A stretch of 64,000 nucleotides of DNA from Heligmosomoides polygyrus polygyrus. Lineage: Eukaryota > Nematoda > Chromadorea > Rhabditida > Heligmosomidae. The position numbers and the translations under genes are program-made. The notes beneath the pieces were generated by a model. That model did no database searches. It saw nothing but the letters and a program-made list of their open reading frames with translations, and was not told the DNA's origin. Below are positions 34,389-45,844 of this stretch, in pieces. Within the stretch, counting starts at the first letter, position 1, and every line of letters starts with the position of its first letter. The stretch lies in the NCBI GenBank assembly GCA_947396885.1, contig OX377201.1, forward strand, positions 66,500,983 through 66,564,982. Reading direction: 5' to 3'.

Positions 34389-36324
34389 TTGAGCTGGTTT
34401 TTGGCCTAGATCAAACGTGTAGGACGGCCAAGTCCCATACGAGTGGGAAGGTTACCCTGAGGTTTTGGAGGGGCTGCCCAAGCCTATCATCCACCCGGGG
34501 TCAATGGTCTGATTAGTACATACTCCACCTGTCTGGCCAGGATAAAGCGCTCACCTTTCCGTCGGGTGGGCACAGCAAGTCATTTTGGGAAAAATGTACA
34601 TCCAAATGACCTTCACATGAGCAGCACTGGAATGCATGACCCATATGTATCTCAAAGGGGTTTACTAATTCCGACAACAATCCTTTTAATCTTCTAATTT
34701 TTCAGAAACCCTGTTGTAACCACTAAACATGAGCTGGGACAATAGCACACGTATTTTGGAGAACTTCTAGCTCAATTTTTTGGGGGCAAGACTATGGCCG
34801 TTCTGAGGCAGCAGAAGTAAGGTGTCGCTTTTCCCATTTGATCAAGGACGACTCGCCTTAAATTCCGGATGTCTTCTACTCCCGACGCACGTGCATGTCA
34901 CTTCTGACTGAATGGGAAGGCTGGCTGAAATTTCTCAAACTGATTTACCCGGTCCATGTTCAAAGAAAAGGGCATGTTCAACCGAAAAATCCCTCTCCTG
35001 TGACGTAATCACGTTGGAAACCCGCCAAAGGCACTAGGCTAGTGCAAATTGCGGGTTTCCGTTTTCTTTCGCCATAGGTTCGATCTTTCATTCGAGCTAC
35101 TCGCACAAAGAATTTCTCTTCGTTTTCCACCTTGACTAAACCTTCGCTCAAACAGAAGCTTAGTCTCCAAGCCCGCGCAAGGAAGTTCAGGGTCGATCAT
35201 ATGGCTATGCGTTCGTTGCTTTCTGAACCTTCGCCTGAGCGGGAAACTCGTTAGCTGGGACTCGGAGACTATCAACTCTCTCGCTCATGAAGCGCACGAA
35301 GCGTTCTATAGCAGAACAGCCGCGGTCAGGGACAGGGCTGTGGAATTCGAAACATCCACGATTGGCTGACACCCGGGACGTCTTCTTGAGCGACTCGATT
35401 TCAGCAGACCGTAAGGGATAGGGAATCAATCACTGGAGAATCACGATGAATGCCGTTGGGGTCAATGGGAGCTTACTTTAAGGTCATCCCTTCGCTCTAG
35501 ATTTGGAGAATTGGTAGGCACCAGTTAGTTATGCATGGGGAGGTAAAACTAATACCAGTAGCCTGCCGAAGACTTGTGCGCGGCAGGCTACTGCTGAAAA
35601 TTGTGTAGACCGAGTAGTCATTGAAATTGTGCCTTCGATAAGCTGCAGACGTAGGATGTGTAGATCAGCACGCCCCCAGAAGTACTGATGAACTGCATCG
35701 TACTGCTCGCTGATATCCTTTATTCTTCAAACAGACTATTTATTGGATTATGTGAACAGGTGCATGAAAAACATTGGGCCGGTCCATGTCGCTATTTCTC
35801 ACAGCGGAGTGCGGGAAGGCGGCAGAGCACTGAACCCCACCGCGTCAGCCAATCTCGGTACCGACTTTTGAGTGGGACCGTTTGCACTCGGCCGCAAAGG
35901 CAAGTCTCCTGCTATTTCGAGCCAGCTGCTCTATTGGAAGGCTAGGGGGCGGGTGAATCCGCAAGCGAAGAAACTCCGCACGTGGTCCTTCCTGCTCTAT
36001 CCCTGGGGTTACAATTCACTGGACCGCTGGAGTCCCTTCCAACTACTTTCTGTAACAGCGAGCCAGAGTTCGTATGGAGAAGGGGAGCAGGGCATATGTC
36101 CGTCAAGGATACACAGGCGTCGAGCTGGTGTGGACATGGGATGCTGACTACGACGCATTGAGAGGCTTGCGCCTTCATCCTCGGGCCTTACATGCGCTAT
36201 CCAAACTCAAATACATTGATGCGGAAAAACCTACGCGCTAGTTGGTGGTTTGCCTATTGACTGCAATTTCGCATTCTACCCTCAGCACAACTGACGAGGG
36301 ACGGAAACGCAGCAGCACTTTGAG

Positions 36325-36771
36325 ATGAGATGTACATATAGAGCCTTCTCTTCAAATGACAGTTACATTCTTCTCCAGGCGTATAGGGTTTTTGTCAGGC
36401 CAATACTGGAGTATGGTACGCCAGTTTTTAACCCTTACACACGAAAGGCTAGTGATATGATAGAACGAGTTCAGAACAGCTTCACCAGAAAGCTTATGAT
36501 ACGTGGCTTGGGGTTTACATATGACCAAATTCCGTCAAGTAAAATCAGGAATCGTGAATTTGGGCTCGACACTATTCAGTTTAAAAGAAGGAGAAATTAC
36601 CTGTTGCTCTTTCACAAAATTGCTAACGATGAAAGCAGAATAAAACTCACTGACCTAGTGACGTTGAGAGCATCTAATATTCGTGGTGGTACTATAAAAT
36701 ATGATGCTGAAAAAGCCAAGCGAAATTGTAGGCGCTTCTTTTTCTTGCATAGGACCCTCCCTTCATATTAG
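36325..36771 (+). pseudogene. CR1-like LINE C-terminal fragment, mirror copy
   Basis: Same 148 codons as 25314-25760 in inverse orientation. Confidence 0.75.
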
Positions 36772-36910
36772 AAGCTTCGGAGAAGACAGAATCTTCCTGG
36801 GAATTACGAAGCTTTTAAAAAATTCCTAAAATCCCATCTGAAGCCATAACTTCCTGATGACTTAGACGTTGTCCATCATTTACTGTTTCACCTAGAGAAT
36901 ATGTGTCGAT

Positions 36911-37868
36911 AAAAAAGAGCTCCCTTAGAAGGTATTTAGACGACGTAGTTGAATTCTGTGTGAAATTTTAGTATGGAAACATTCCTTTTACAGCTTCGTA
37001 GCAGATTTGCGAAGAATTATTTTTCAGTTTCAAATTTGAAGAATATTGCATCAACTGTTGCATTGATAAGTTTGGGGTAGAGCTCATTAGATAGAGCTCG
37101 AAATTCTGATGTAGAGCTATGTTTGTTTCACGCCATCAGGTATCTTTACACCCGTTTTGTAAATCCTCTGAACATCCTATTGATCCTCTCAACATCCTAT
37201 TGATCGCAGTCCCAGCAAATCTGGTCGACCTGCGTGCTCCGCTCGTCGACGGGGCGCCGTTGTGGGGCCGCCGACGACGGCCTCCGTCGGGCCGTTGTCC
37301 GCCGCGCGCGCGACGGGTGCCACAGCGTGAGCAAAGATGGCGAGCGGGGGATAACGCCGCAGGTATGGCCACCTGGGCGCGCGGCCGCGGCGCCCACGAC
37401 CAGCCGATACGAACGCTACGCACCCACACCGATCAGCTCGAGAAACTAGCCGCCGCCATCCGAGAAAAGCGCCCTCGGTCCACCTGCTGCACGACAACGC
37501 GCGCCGCCACGTGGCGAAGGAGACCAAGCAGAACTTGACGACGCTCGGCTGGGAGACGGTTGCCCATCCGCCGTATTCCTCGGACCTCGCCCCCTCCGAC
37601 TACCACTTGTTCCGCCCGCTGAAGCACAATTTGGCCGGAAGAAAATTCACCAACAACGACAACCTCAAATCCGACATCGCGGACTTTTTCGAGTCGCAGC
37701 CCCCGGAGTTCTGGGCGAAGGGCATCGGCGACACCAAAATGCCCAATCGATGGGCCACTGTTGTGGATAACTGTGTTGACTATATTGTTGATTAGACTTG
37801 TTTTTCAATAAAGTTGAAAAAAATTGAAAATGGTAAAATTTTCGGACAAGAATTATTGGACAGCCTGG
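36911..37868 (+). mobile_element. Chimeric mariner-derived element
   Basis: 36911-37430 is a diverged copy of the GC-rich and AT-rich block at 29446-29935, inverted. At ~37430 it joins the 3' half of the mariner seen at 51190-52432, ending in TIR GGACAGCCTGG with TA at 37869-37870. Relative to 32150-32440 it carries many substitutions and a ~19-bp duplication (CATCCTATTGATC repeated at ~37172-37204). Confidence 0.7.
37430..37794 (+). pseudogene. Mariner transposase C-terminal half
   Basis: Encodes TDQLEKLAAAIREKR, then after a one-base shift SVHLLHDNARRHVAKE, HPPYSSDLAPSDYHLF and a C-terminus ending CVDYIVD before a stop at 37795. The second and third aspartates (HDN and PSD) have 34 intervening residues, the DD34D signature of mariner. 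The first catalytic aspartate and DNA-binding domain are absent. Confidence 0.8.
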
Positions 37869-38008
37869 TACAAGAATGTCCTTCTCCATATTCAGTCTGT
37901 CTTGCTCAGTTTTATATGACACTTGAGAGTGGGTGTCTTGCTCTACCACAGCATATGATTGTTCTTCGGTCATTTAAATTTTTGCTACATAATTTTCAGG
38001 TCATCAAA

Positions 38009-38203
38009 ATGGAGTGCCAGGTCAACAAGGATGAGCACATCCGGCACCTTCTTCTCTTTGCTTTCAACATGGGTCCTAGTGCGGCTAAGCCACTGGAACA
38101 CTGGTTGACCGCACAAACACTTTTTCATCGCCAGTTACAATTCTGTGCAAAAATCGTTGAATATTTCCGTTTGATGAATGATGACGGACAGACAGGCCGG
38201 CAT
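38009..38203 (+). pseudogene. Mariner/SETMAR-like N-terminal fragment
   Basis: ATG at 38009 opens MECQVNKDEHIRHLLLFAF, resembling the helix-turn-helix start of mariner transposases. It degrades after ~60 codons. An inverted solo mariner end (38278-38543) follows, so this may be the 5' part of that TTAGGTTGTCC family. Confidence 0.5.
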
Positions 38204-38277
38204 CAATCGTCACTCGCTGGTTCAACATACATTCCAACAAATATTATTCTTATTCTTACCAACATATATTCTTGTAG

Positions 38278-38543
38278 TACAGAACATTGCCTTCAAGTGC
38301 TATAAAAAACTGCGCAAAAATTACAAACCTAAGCGGAGAGAACAAGTGCGCAAATGGCTACTTTTTCACTTTTCACTTCAATGACCTAAAAATTGACAAA
38401 ATTCATGATGAAAAAAGAAACGCAGAAATACATGTTCTGGTAGAGAAAATCATTCTCTTTCGAAAGCTATGCAGCGCTATGCAAGAGACCGCCGGCGTAA
38501 TCTGCAGTGAATCGTTGAATGACTTATGGGACAACCTAATATA
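38278..38543 (-). mobile_element. Solo mariner-like end, inverted copy
   Basis: Inverse of the 28874-29161 block, ending TTATGGGACAACCTAATA. ~20 bp differ or are missing. Confidence 0.65.
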
Positions 38544-38544
38544 T

Positions 38545-39790
38545 TCCGGCAAGTTATGACAAAAATTAAGAATCGATACAGACTCAATGCTGATGTTTTG
38601 AATATAATTGAAAATGCTCAAAAAATGTTCTTCTACGATAGAAAAATCAGAGCCCTCTTATATGCTAACAAAAAAGTTCCAATTATATTGAAAAAATAAA
38701 CTGGGCCAGCACAGACTTCGTGAAAAAGTACTTTATATTATGTCCCTTAGATAAAGCATCTTCAAACTATGGCATCGTTAGAAAGAAATTATACTATAAT
38801 ATTATTAATAATGAGATAGCTAGTTTCAGTTTAAGTAGTTACGTAATAGTAGCGTTGTTCCCTTAATCTATTGTAATCCTAGGCTTCATAAAAATTCAGT
38901 TCAGATCTATAACTGGTGCATCAGTAGTGTCAAACCACTTGCTATTGAATTAGCTATTATTCTTGCACATATCAGGAGTCACTTCAAAAATTATGCTTAC
39001 AATGTTCTATGTAATAATGGCTGTGTTAAGAATTTTTGGTCCACTAACGATATTAACATATTCAGTGAAACAAGTTCACTAAATAATGTAAATCTTAAGC
39101 TCTATTCTGCTGATTTCGTAGGTATGTTTACAAATATCCCACATAACACAATTATTCAAAACATCACAGAAATCATAAATATTTGCTTTGAAAATGCTAG
39201 CAAAAACTTTCTGTTAGTAAACAAATACAAAACATTTTACAGTGACTCACCTTCTCAAAACGGTAATTACAGATCTTACGAAAAAGAAGATATAATATAT
39301 ATGCTAGACTGTTTATTAAGGAATGCTAACTACATGCTTGGCAACTCTACTTATAGACAAATCAAAGGAGTCCCACAAGACGGTAATGCCATTATAGCAG
39401 ATTTTACTCCCTCTCTATGCTTATTTGAATTTAAAGCTCTTGAAACTCTCTATGCTTATTTGAATTTAGAAGCTCATCTAACATTTTTCTATTTAATGAA
39501 GTTTTCCTACCTTATAGATACATGGATGACATATTAATCATACATAATCTAGAAAACAGCTGCATTGAAGACGAATTATTTAATACTTACCAAAATTGTT
39601 CAAGTTTAGCTAGAACTAACGTTGATGACAAAATATGTAACTTTTTGGACTTAACAATTACACTAGACGGCGACATATTGTACACTAAACAATATAATAA
39701 AACGGATTTTTTCACTTTTAGAATAATCAGATTTCCCCATAGCTCTCTTCCTATACCAGCTACGCCCTTAAAAATCAATAATTTGTACTG
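38545..39790 (+). pseudogene. PLE reverse transcriptase remnant (AT-rich family)
   Basis: Pieces in order: DKASSNYGIV (~38755-38790), FVGMFTNIPHNTIIQNI (39115-39170), YRQIKGVPQDGN (39352-39390), then YRYMDDILI in a shifted frame (~39515-39545) and FLDLTITLDG with KTDFFTFRIIRFPHSS. These are RT motifs of Penelope-like elements with the DD pair kept but several frameshifts and a partial internal duplication (LCLFEFKALETL / LYAYLNLEA). Composition matches the GIY-YIG ORF in palindrome 2. Confidence 0.65.
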
Positions 39791-39799
39791 AGACTCTAC

Positions 39800-41620
39800 G
39801 CACATCTCGAAATTGTACGAAAAAGGAAGACTTCATAAATAGATTAAGTAGCTCAATTAACAACCTACTGATGTTGGAGTATAGTAAAAAAAGGCTATCT
39901 TCAAAGCAATCATCTCATGCATCCTTAATAACAAAAATGTTTCCTATAAATATGAGCTTCCCAATTTTTTTTTAAGGAACGCATAAGTTTGTTGATAGAA
40001 TATTTCAACAACTACTATAGTTACAATTCTGTTTTAAGAATATATATCCTCTTTGCCTTCCTATTTACTTTTCCATATTTTGATCACCTAGTTTTCTTTT
40101 AGTCCACGCCCACTGCACTTTCCCACAAATATTTTTGATCTCGTTTGGTTATAAACAGCGCTCCACACTCTTGCTGATACGCTACCACTCCCTGCCCTAC
40201 TGATGATCCTCTGGGAGTATGGTAGCCGCCCTTTGTTTTCAATATCCTGTATAGGGCTAAGAGGTGAAACAGGAATAGTTCTTACTTTTAGACCTGCATC
40301 TCATTCAGTAGATATTAATCGCCTCTAATCCATTGCGTTGTCTCCGGCGGGGCTGCACCTTGACTGGATTCAAGGTAGACACGAGAGTCGGCCCTCCTCC
40401 AACTACGCTGCAATTGGAAGGACGCCGACTCCTGCCGCCAATTGCGTGGAGCTATCAGTGTGTCTGATAGAGCACATCCAACCTCCTTTCCCTCCTCTCC
40501 AAGCGTAATCCCATCCTTGTACTGTTCCCTTCAGTCTTCCGAGTCTTCATCATTCTTTCAACAACAAAAGCCGTTTTTCCTTCCATGTGCTTCGTGGGAA
40601 GAATTGAATCAAGATCAAACGGAACGTCTAGGGATACTTTCTTCAGGAAACCTCCAACGCAGGTGCGGAGGTTGGTAAAGGACAAAGGTAAGCGCTGATC
40701 GAACCTTTGTGGGATGCGCCACGCACCCTAATTCTACGGAATATCCTGAAGGCAATCTGAACATGTATTTTGTCTGCTCAATGACATGACCTGGCCAGAT
40801 GATGGTCAGTGTTGCACCCTTAGGGGAAAAATCCGGGACCAATACAACGGAGGCATAGAAGACTTGGTTGACCCGGACGGTACCTGAAGTAGGAACCTCG
40901 ACTCTGAGTGCACGCCAAAGCGGCTGCCTCCGACTCGTGTATCACGGTTGTAGCTACTCTTATCAGAAAGTGGTGGACTCTCCCGCAAACCTACTGATCA
41001 TCTCCTACTGATCCGCGGTGGAGCACTTCGATTCCGAAGTTGGTAAACTTCTGAAGGTGGTTGAATGTTCACTATTACAGTAGCGAGCAGGGCATTTCAG
41101 GTCCTTCTTCAGAATGAGCATTAGCTCTACAAGACCGCAAGTGGATTTAGGAGCAAATGCTCATTCAGGTAGAGAGGGGAATCTGACAGCAGAAAGAAAA
41201 TGACGTGGTGGTGGCGATCGGTGTCGATTTTCGGATAACACTGTTCCTCCGTGATCTTCAATGCATGAACAAATAGTGGTTTAAACTGTACCAAATCTAG
41301 TCCACTGTTTTCGTTCTTATAAGACTGAGTCACAGTCATTTACGGACACACTCTATATTCGAGTACCTAGGATTCACGATCCACAGCGCATGCTGCGACT
41401 GACTGGTGACAGGGTCAACCTCAAGGCAATCTTCATTCGAGTACGGGTGAGAAAGTGAATTACAGAATTTACGGAATGTGACAAGACTCGCCAAGACGAA
41501 ACAAAGCGACTTCACTAGGCTATTGCGAAGAGCCAGAAGATATGCCCAGATACCAGTAGTACAGATGATCCTTAGTAACCGAGGTTAATACGTGACTAAA
41601 GCGCGTGCAGTGCAGAAAGG
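39800..41620. other. No recognisable gene
   Basis: Short frames only; nothing matches a known family. Possible decayed TE sequence. Confidence 0.45.
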
Positions 41621-41625
41621 GTAGG

Positions 41626-43863
41626 TCACTGAGTGGGTCCGTCCCTCTTCGCGTTGACGGTGTTCGACGAGTCCTTCAAGAGGCCGTAGGTGCGAGTGAA
41701 TTCGCCCATCACGGAGTGGATACTGCGCAGCTGGTTGGCAATCCTTTCCGTCAACTCAGGGTGCTCGCTCTGAACATGAGAGGCTCGTTACGCTGTCACA
41801 AGCCCGGAGAGCACCCAAGAGACAACGCAACCACTCACGTTCCTCTTCTCCAGCGCCTCGTACTCCGCCTTCCAGGTCTTCACGTTCTCGTGCAGCGAGC
41901 GGTTGTCTCTCTCCAGGATTTTTATCTATACGAGCAGCACTTGAAGTGAAGACACCGCGATCCCGGTGTTTTCATAGAAAACGTTAGTTCACACCAACGA
42001 GAGGCAGCCCCCTCAGCGAAAAAAGAGGATGTAAGAACAACCATACCATGCGAATGAGATCCGGTACAAAGTGCTTGTTCTCACTGCCCTCGTCGGTGCG
42101 GACAATGAGAAAACGGTCGTTGAGCTCGTTTCGCAATGATCTCGCCAGGTTTATCGCTTCACTAAAGTCCACCTGAAAGCCTTTGTGTCTGAGTTTGCCA
42201 TATGAAGGCCGAAAGCAAAATGCATACGCTGCCAACTGCGGTACCTTTCGGCCTGCACTGTGAAGTGACGAGAGACTTCTTAGTTTTTTCACCAAATCCA
42301 TCGCCATCGAGGTCATGAGGAACAGCGTTTGACGCATCGGGTCGTCGTACTCTGAACCAACACATGCACTCAATCCGCACAGCTCCTGGTTTTCATTGTT
42401 TCAGAGCAATTCGATCATTCCCGTCAAAAAGCAAGCACATCGATTTTGGGAAGCCCGCGATCTTTAGACTCACACTGGGAAATCGAGGCGATAACAGGAA
42501 GATTTGGAGAAAAATGTCGAGTGGAAATGGCAAACGGGAACAGTAAGAGAAATGCGGCTCCAGCGAAGCTGCTCAAGTGTTACCTAACAATCGCCCGTGG
42601 CATAAATCCCCGCAGGTCGCCTATACATAGGTTCACTTTCAGCAGAGTAAGCCTCTACGACTAGTTCCCAAAAGGCTCAGAAGGGAGAAAAGTTAATAGT
42701 CCACATCGTAAATCACGTAACGGGATCCATCGTCTTCACTCTACATAACGGGTTCAACCTGCCAAGCAACAGTGATCTGCTCTAGTGGTTCCAGTTCAGG
42801 CACAGTACCGTTATGTCTGCGGCGATAAGGACAGCTATCCCTATAGGGTTCAGGTCTTTCCCAGCACGTCGCCATGTCTATAGTAGGTCCTGATGACATC
42901 TTATCATCCCTGGCATTGGATACTGTTTCGCGGAAGACTAGCTCTACCCGTGCGGAAGTCTTTGCAAACCGTTCCATAGCCAGCTGCTCCTGGAGCGCCT
43001 TCTAACAAAATGAACAGATGTCAACGAGAGCTCCTTCTCCTACCTAGATGGCTGTGATTTCACAACGGTGACGCCTAACTACATCAATGTCAATTTCTCC
43101 CACTTAGTTTTGCAGTGAGGAGAACAACTGCTCACTCTTCTGCTGCAATGAAGGACCTCCACTAGGCACCGCCACAGAGACGTTCGAGGGCACGCCAGTC
43201 TCCCCTTCGAAAGCACTGAAACAGTTTCGGAATCAGAGACGAACACAGCTGAGAAGCGCTGCAGCGGACAAGGGCGTGGCGCGCAGTGAGAGTACTCAAG
43301 TTGACCGACCGCTTTTCGCGCAACTCCCCGAGTTTCGCTGTCATTTCCGCCAGCTCGTTGGCCTGCTGCTCTCGCCTTATTCTCTCATGATGGACCAGAC
43401 GAGACAGCTCCCTGCAGCTCTTCTGAATGCTAGGAATGTCCCTGAAAACGCAGTCATCCAACTGATTGGTGTCTGAACAGCCATGAAGTCCCACGCCAAA
43501 CCGTCAAACTGACACTTTCTCGGGGAACGGCTCGATCTCCTTCACCACGAGTTCGCCGATTGCACCTCTGAGTTCCATGTAGGCCGCGTGGAAAGCCTTC
43601 AGTTCAGTCGAATACGAAACCGCGTCACACTCCAACTGTGCCAATGCTGTGCGAGTCAACTCCGTCTGCGACTCCCGAGATTTAACCTGAAGCTTTCAGG
43701 GGATCAAAACGGTTGATCACAACAGCAGACGAAGATAAAGCACCTTGGTGAAGGGCGACGTGGTCTGTACTTCGGCTGCAGTTGTGGCTCTTATGGTGGC
43801 ACAATGGGTATGCTTGCGCTCGCCTGACTCGTAGCCACATATAACTTCTGCCATGCGAACATT
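41626..43863 (-). CDS. Unidentified coiled-coil protein, 3' part of a multi-exon gene
   Basis: Exons on the minus strand with GT/AG borders: 43863-43744 (40 codons), 43686-43516 (57), ~43422-43300 (SCRELSRLVHHERIRRE, 3' edge uncertain), 42998-42809 (63 plus 1 nt), 42351-42245 (2 nt plus 35), 42172-42047 (42), 41925-41839 (29), 41769-41626 (47 plus TGA stop). The last five close in phase. Coding looks real: charged heptad-like stretches such as QQANELAEMTAKLGELREKR and ERDNRSLHENVKTWKAEYEAL. The C-terminus ends KRDGPTQ. The family is not recognised. A region near 43080-43210 probably holds another exon (VPSGGPSLQQKSEQLFSSLQN) but its donor is unclear. 5' exons would lie beyond 43.9 kb. It could be the continuation of the 49.6-63.0 kb gene or a separate gene. 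Confidence 0.6.
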
Positions 43864-43984
43864 CTGCAAGGAAAGCCGTTGCGTATGCATGATCCGCTGG
43901 ATGCCAACAGAGGGACTACGCTTTTCAGCATTGGAAAAAGTGACCATGCAATTGAAACACATTCGCGACGATGTCCACTCATTT

Positions 43985-44120
43985 GGCCTTTGTCATACAA
44001 TCGCTCACCCCGAGCGACAGCTAATGATATGCACCCATATCGATTCCACCGCTCCGCCCGATCGATATAGGAGCACATCATTAGGCGTCGCTCGGGGTGA
44101 GCGATGGTATGACAAAGGCC
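43985..44120. mobile_element. GGCC foldback MITE with TTT duplication
   Basis: 136-bp inverted repeat, GGCCTTTGTCATAC at one end and GTATGACAAAGGCC at the other, flanked by TTT (43982-43984, 44121-44123). Arms share the CTCACCCCGAGCGAC core with 45170-45301. It lies just upstream of the 43.86-kb exon. Confidence 0.8.
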
Positions 44121-44348
44121 TTTGAGTGGACGGTGGAAGTTTGGGAAGAACTTCACTTATTCATGTTTTTGTTCGATCTTCTTTTCAAACTCGCGAATTA
44201 TAGTCACAAACCAATGTTGGGTTTGCGTAGGCTGATAGTGTTTGATTGGACTAATACCTCGCGAAGTATTGATGTCCACACTAATGAGTGGACACCCCGG
44301 CGCGCGACAAAAAGGCAGTCGCCCGTCGCGCGCATTGGGCGCGAAAAC

Positions 44349-44400
44349 GTGTTAATGTTAGGCGCCTTTTATACTCGCGCCGCCACGCGGCGCGTCGTGA
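44349..44400 (-). repeat. GC-rich TATA module, inverted copy
   Basis: On the minus strand ACGCGCCGCGTGGCGGCGCG precedes AGTATAAAAGGCGCC; related to 45352-45394 and 45788-45831. Sequence from 44400 to 45165 holds no recognised gene. Confidence 0.55.
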
Positions 44401-45169
44401 TGGTTGACATAGCTAGCGATTTTTCGCTCCGCCCGGCGCATCATGTTCCATACTTTGCCGCCTCAAAACACCACATTTGACGGAATCTCGGGTTACCGTA
44501 TTCGGCGAATCGCGCCGCTAGTGAACGGGACGGCGCTGCGCGATCAGCTGCGACATACTCGGTGTGGGGTGGGAGATTTCACCACCGAGATTAATCGTTT
44601 TGCCCGAACATCGCCAAAGTTGTTATTTGGGGTGCTGATCACGAATCCTGCATCCATTTACGTATTACGCAGAAGTTTAGGCGAAATCGGCGACCATGCC
44701 CTTAGCCACCCGCACCTTGGGTAACCTAGGAAGGGAATGGAGATCTGTAGACATTCCCGAAGTGTCGCCTAGAACGCTAAAGATACGTTTAGTGCGCAAT
44801 GATCTCGGAATGGCCATATGAGAGAAGATTCTGAGTGATTCTTGACAATGAGTACCTTCCAACAGTTTTACTTTTGAACCCGCACAACTTGCAAAACAAA
44901 ATGTCGGTTAGTACCGTTTGCATTGTAGGGGTTCGACTCAATACCATAGTCACCAGTTTGAGCCTAACCTTAAGACAGGATTTGTCGCTCCCCACAGAAA
45001 TCCTACCACTAACATCGGAAAGATACGTATCGCTGATCAGCCAGAAGAATCCTTTCTGTTGTGGTCCCCCATTGGCTCATGGACCGTCTTCTCCGCCATC
45101 CGTCATGGTGCACGGACCATAGTGAGCAGAAGCTTGTATCCGCGCATCGCTGACGCTCACCTTTTCTAA

Positions 45170-45301
45170 GGCCTTTGTCATACCATCGCTTACCCCGAGC
45201 GACGCCTAATGATATGCTCCCATATCGATCGGGCGGTGCGATGGGATCGATATGCATATCATTAGGCGTCGCTCGGGGTGAGCGATGGTATGACATAGGC
45301 C
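45170..45301. mobile_element. GGCC foldback MITE with TAA duplication
   Basis: 132-bp relative of 43985-44120, flanked by TAA at 45167-45169 and 45302-45304. Confidence 0.8.
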
Positions 45302-45351
45302 TAACTGCAATCGCGCAGCGGCGCGTCAAAATCGGGACGCGGCGCGACTGT

Positions 45352-45394
45352 CCGCGTCCTTGATTGACGCGCCGTGCCGCGGCGGGAGTATAAA
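45352..45394 (+). repeat. GC-rich TATA module, copy 2
   Basis: CCGCGTCCTTGATTGACGCG continues through GCGGCGGGAGTATAAA. The foldback at 45394-45765 is inserted in its TATAAA. Confidence 0.6.
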
Positions 45395-45765
45395 GGCCCC
45401 CGCAGACTTCTGCGGCGAGCGGCGGGCGGCGGACGGCGAAATCGCTGAGCGGCTTGACTCATCATCATTGGGAGCGGTGACGGCGAGGTACTGTACTGTT
45501 TCTAGTCGGGACCGACTGGTGCTTAACAATAACGCGCCCCGATGACGATCACGCGCCCGCATCGACCGTCTCCGCTCTGGATCCCGCCGCGAAAGGGCAG
45601 AGCGCAGAGCGCAGACAGACAGACGCTGGAGCGGCGCCGCCGGGTGGAATGATTCAAGTCATTTCCGCCAGCGACGCCGCCGGTGCCGCTGGCGGCGAGC
45701 TCTACGTCCCTGCCCTATGGTTAAGCATAGGGCAGCGGCAACGCCGCAGAAGTCTGCGGGGGCCT
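45394..45765. mobile_element. AGGCCCCC foldback with TAA duplication
   Basis: 372-bp element with ends AGGCCCCCGCAGACTTCTGC and its inverse, flanked by TAA at 45391-45393 and 45766-45768. It includes the CCCTATGGTTAAGCATAGGG palindrome also seen at 1852-1875 in slightly changed form. No transposase. Confidence 0.75.
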
Positions 45766-45787
45766 TAAAAGGCGCGTTACGCTCCGC

Positions 45788-45831
45788 GTCCTTAATTGAC
45801 GCGCCGTGCCGCGGCGGGAGTATAAAAGTTA
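45788..45831 (+). repeat. GC-rich TATA module, copy 3
   Basis: Direct repeat of 45352-45394 with an uninterrupted TATAAAAG. Confidence 0.6.
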
Positions 45832-45844
45832 CGCATGGGATCGG

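Larger units (their letters stand above)
31746..36910 (-). repeat. Palindrome 2, right arm
   Basis: Mirror of 25175-30340 and carries the same features inverted: mariner 5' fragment 32640-32919, solo mariner end 32924-33211, GIY-YIG ORF 33597-34388, CR1 tail 36325-36771. Confidence 0.9.

Noticed and set aside
25175..36910. Interpretation as long terminal repeats of one giant element
   Set aside because: Arms are inverted, not direct, and contain unrelated TE fragments; no element termini at the arm ends.
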